Assembly (NCBI GenBank): GCA_026645575.1
Contig: JAPKMW010000131.1
Span: forward strand, 1-26,381
Source: Caldilineaceae bacterium
GTDB taxonomy: Bacteria; Chloroflexota; Anaerolineae; Caldilineales; Caldilineaceae
Direction: 5' to 3'
Length of the DNA: 26,381 nucleotides
The number at the start of each line of letters is the position of its first letter. The stretch's first letter is position 1. Shown one piece after another: positions 22,046 to 26,381 of the stretch. Under the pieces are notes generated by a model. The model had not been told where the DNA came from and searched no databases. It was given only the letters and a program-made list of their open reading frames with translations. The translations under genes and the position numbers were made by a program.

Positions 22046-23281
22046 CTACCCAAACGGTGTCGGCGTCGGCGTGGCTGGGATCGGTGGGCGACCAACACGC
22101 ACCTGCGGCACAATGAAATCAGCGATACTGCCGTCCTGGTTGATCACGCGCAGCCGGAAATCATAGGCCCCGACCGGCAACTGGGCAATGTCGAGCGTCG
22201 CCAGCAAACCGTAGGCCGGTACACGTGTTTGGTTGTTCAAAAGTGTTGTCCACTGTTGGACGCCGCTGGGGCGCCAAGCCAATTCCCAACTGGCAAAGTT
22301 GGCTGTATTGGCGGCGCCGATCACCTCGACGCGACCAATTACATTTTCATTGGGGCGCGGGCTGATCAAGCCAATACGAATGGGCGTGGCCGTTGGGGTT
22401 GGGTCGCGCACGGCGGTGTAATTGGCAATATAGACATTGCGGGTTTCAAATTCATCATAGTTGGCATCGCGATAGACCAGCCGTAGGCGCAAGTCATATA
22501 AGCCGTCGGGGTATTGGGTCGTGTCCAAGACATAGAGGGTGTTCTGCCAGATCTGTGTCGTATTGACAATCAACTGTTGCCAATCTTCCGCACCGGCTTG
22601 CGACAGGTATAGTTCATAGCGCACAAAGGGGTTGGTGACAAAACCGTTGGCTGTGCCGATGATCGCCGTCCGACCGCGCATGACGCCGCCGTTGATCGGG
22701 ACAAAGATGCCCTGTCCGTTGGGAATAAAACTGATAAATTCCGGCGTGGGTGTAGGGGTCGGCGAGGCCAGGGTCGGCGTTTCGGTCGGCAAGGGGGTGC
22801 CGGCCTCATTAAACTGAGGCGTTGGCGTCGGCGGATTGGCGTTGCGAATTTCCACATCTTGGATAAAGGCTTCCGTGTAGTTGCCATCGTCACGAATGGC
22901 GCGCAAGCGGAAGTCATAGAAGCCATCGGGGACGCGGGTGGTGTCAAAGCGGTAGAGTTCGCCTTCGCTGACATAGGCGTCACTGCTCATCAACCAACGC
23001 CAATCTTCGCTGGCGGCGTCGGCAATTGACAATTCATAGCGGCGAAAACCGGGGAGCAGTGCGCTGCCGACAAAGAGTACTGTGCCGGCCACAGCGCTCT
23101 GCGATTGCGGCGCAAGAATCTCCGTCACAAGCCGAATTGGCCGGGTCGGTGTAATCGTCGGGGGCGCCGTTGGTACTTCTTGCGCCTGTACCACTACGGT
23201 GCCGGTTGTTTCTAATAACCCGATGCACCAAAGCCCCAATACTAAAATGGTCAGCGCCCCCAAGCAGAGGCGCACAAGCAT
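22046..23281 (-). CDS. Secreted protein with three Ig-like beta repeats
   Basis: This 411-residue protein has a strong signal peptide or membrane anchor (MLVRLCLGALTILVLGLWCI, cleavage probably near VVVQAQ). Three modules of ~95 residues follow. Each starts near a G-----GTV/GRTAIIGTA strand, has a YELS/YELYLSQA/WELAWR strand, and ends with the repeated DG-YDFRLR, DGLYDLRLR and GAYDFRLRV motif followed by a D-NY or DG turn. They are joined by Pro/Thr-rich linkers such as PPTPTPQ. Function is unknown; the fold looks like an extracellular Ig or fibronectin-like sandwich. The frame is open to 23341, overlapping the PBP gene, but the signal peptide starts at 23281, 29 bp after the PBP stop. It is likely in an operon with the PBP gene. 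Confidence 0.75.
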   Translation of the reverse strand: MLVRLCLGALTILVLGLWCIGLLETTGTVVVQAQEVPTAPPTITPTRPIRLVTEILAPQSQSAVAGTVLFVGSALLPGFRRYELSIADAASEDWRWLMSSDAYVSEGELYRFDTTRVPDGFYDFRLRAIRDDGNYTEAFIQDVEIRNANPPTPTPQFNEAGTPLPTETPTLASPTPTPTPEFISFIPNGQGIFVPINGGVMRGRTAIIGTANGFVTNPFVRYELYLSQAGAEDWQQLIVNTTQIWQNTLYVLDTTQYPDGLYDLRLRLVYRDANYDEFETRNVYIANYTAVRDPTPTATPIRIGLISPRPNENVIGRVEVIGAANTANFASWELAWRPSGVQQWTTLLNNQTRVPAYGLLATLDIAQLPVGAYDFRLRVINQDGSIADFIVPQVRVGRPPIPATPTPTPFG

Positions 23282-23310
23282 CTTGTCTTCTTGTCTTCCT
23301 GTCTTCAACC

Positions 23311-26214
<2,904 letters not shown>

Positions 26215-26242
26215 TACTGGAGAGATTGAGAGATAGTAATTA

Positions 26243-26288
26243 CGCTGCTCCTAGCCGCACCCCCGCGGGGGTGCGGCTAGGAGCAGCG
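26243..26288. repeat. Perfect 46-bp palindrome without a loop
   Basis: 26243-26265 is the exact reverse complement of 26266-26288; the centre is CCCCCGCGGGGG. It lies between the transposase remnant and the PBP gene and is flanked on both sides by GAGATTGAGA words (26222 and 26299), as in the hairpin at 16622-16697. Confidence 0.85.
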
Positions 26289-26322
26289 TGGCTACGAGAG
26301 ATTGAGAATCTGTCTGAAAAGG

Positions 26323-26381
26323 TCAAGAACGAGCGAGACGGCGGAGCATGAGGCGAATCATGGCAATCTGGATCATGGCCT
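26323..26381 (-). mobile_element. C-terminal end of an IS5-type transposase (cut by the window edge)
   Basis: Read on the minus strand from the window edge, the frame gives AMIQIAMIRLMLRRLARS and then TGA at 26325-26323. IAMIRLMLRRLA is a typical C-terminus of IS5-family DDE transposases. Only 18 codons are visible, so the call rests on one motif. The terminal repeat of the element should lie between 26323 and about 26300. Confidence 0.6.

Overview
The window looks like chromosomal DNA from a member of the Chloroflexota (Anaerolineae/Caldilineae-like). This is an inference from gene content: very large XRE-HTH/NB-ARC regulators, XisH/XisI, Thr/Pro/Ala-rich secreted proteins with LysM and FAS1 domains, a bifunctional penicillin-binding protein with a long tail, and many long intergenic hairpins. 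No rRNA, tRNA, CRISPR array or complete insertion sequence was seen.

Left half (1-14191) is an accessory region. It starts with a 5'-truncated sulfotransferase. Three transcription units follow on the + strand: a Gfo/Idh/MocA oxidoreductase (962-2050); an ABM-like protein, an LLM-class flavin oxidoreductase and a second Gfo/Idh/MocA oxidoreductase (3413-5798); and an intact PAPS sulfotransferase (10626-11573). Each unit is preceded by the same cis-element: two TTGTGGAA-type octamers 11 bp apart, 7-8 bp upstream of a -35 box, then exactly 17 bp and a -10 box. Two of the units are met tail-to-tail by a minus-strand gene for an ~880-residue STAND regulator (5839-8511 and 11570-14191). The two regulators are nearly the same in their HTH and NB-ARC parts but diverge in their C-terminal TPR-like parts. 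The simplest reading is a small regulon in which paralogous regulators share one operator and respond to different signals. This is the strongest candidate for an undescribed system in the window. Set among these genes are a YefM-YoeB pair, a NUDIX hydrolase, an antitoxin/RelE-type pair, an orphan HigA-like antitoxin and an XisI/XisH pair.

Middle (14281-19330), minus strand: an MFS transporter and a nucleoside hydrolase, then rpsF, rpsR and a membrane-anchored PpiC-type prolyl isomerase. The spacer between rpsF and rpsR holds repeat-like DNA where ssb is often found. The rpsF leader folds into three hairpins. The PpiC catalytic domain is split by a roughly 120-residue Thr/Ala/Val/Pro-rich insertion.

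Right part (19519-26381), minus strand: a cell-envelope group made of a secreted LysM-FAS1 protein, a secreted protein with three Ig-like repeats, and a class A penicillin-binding protein. The last bases encode the C-terminus of an IS5-type transposase. Long, nearly perfect hairpins with unrelated sequences follow most stop codons, and a related palindrome lies in frame inside the first regulator gene.
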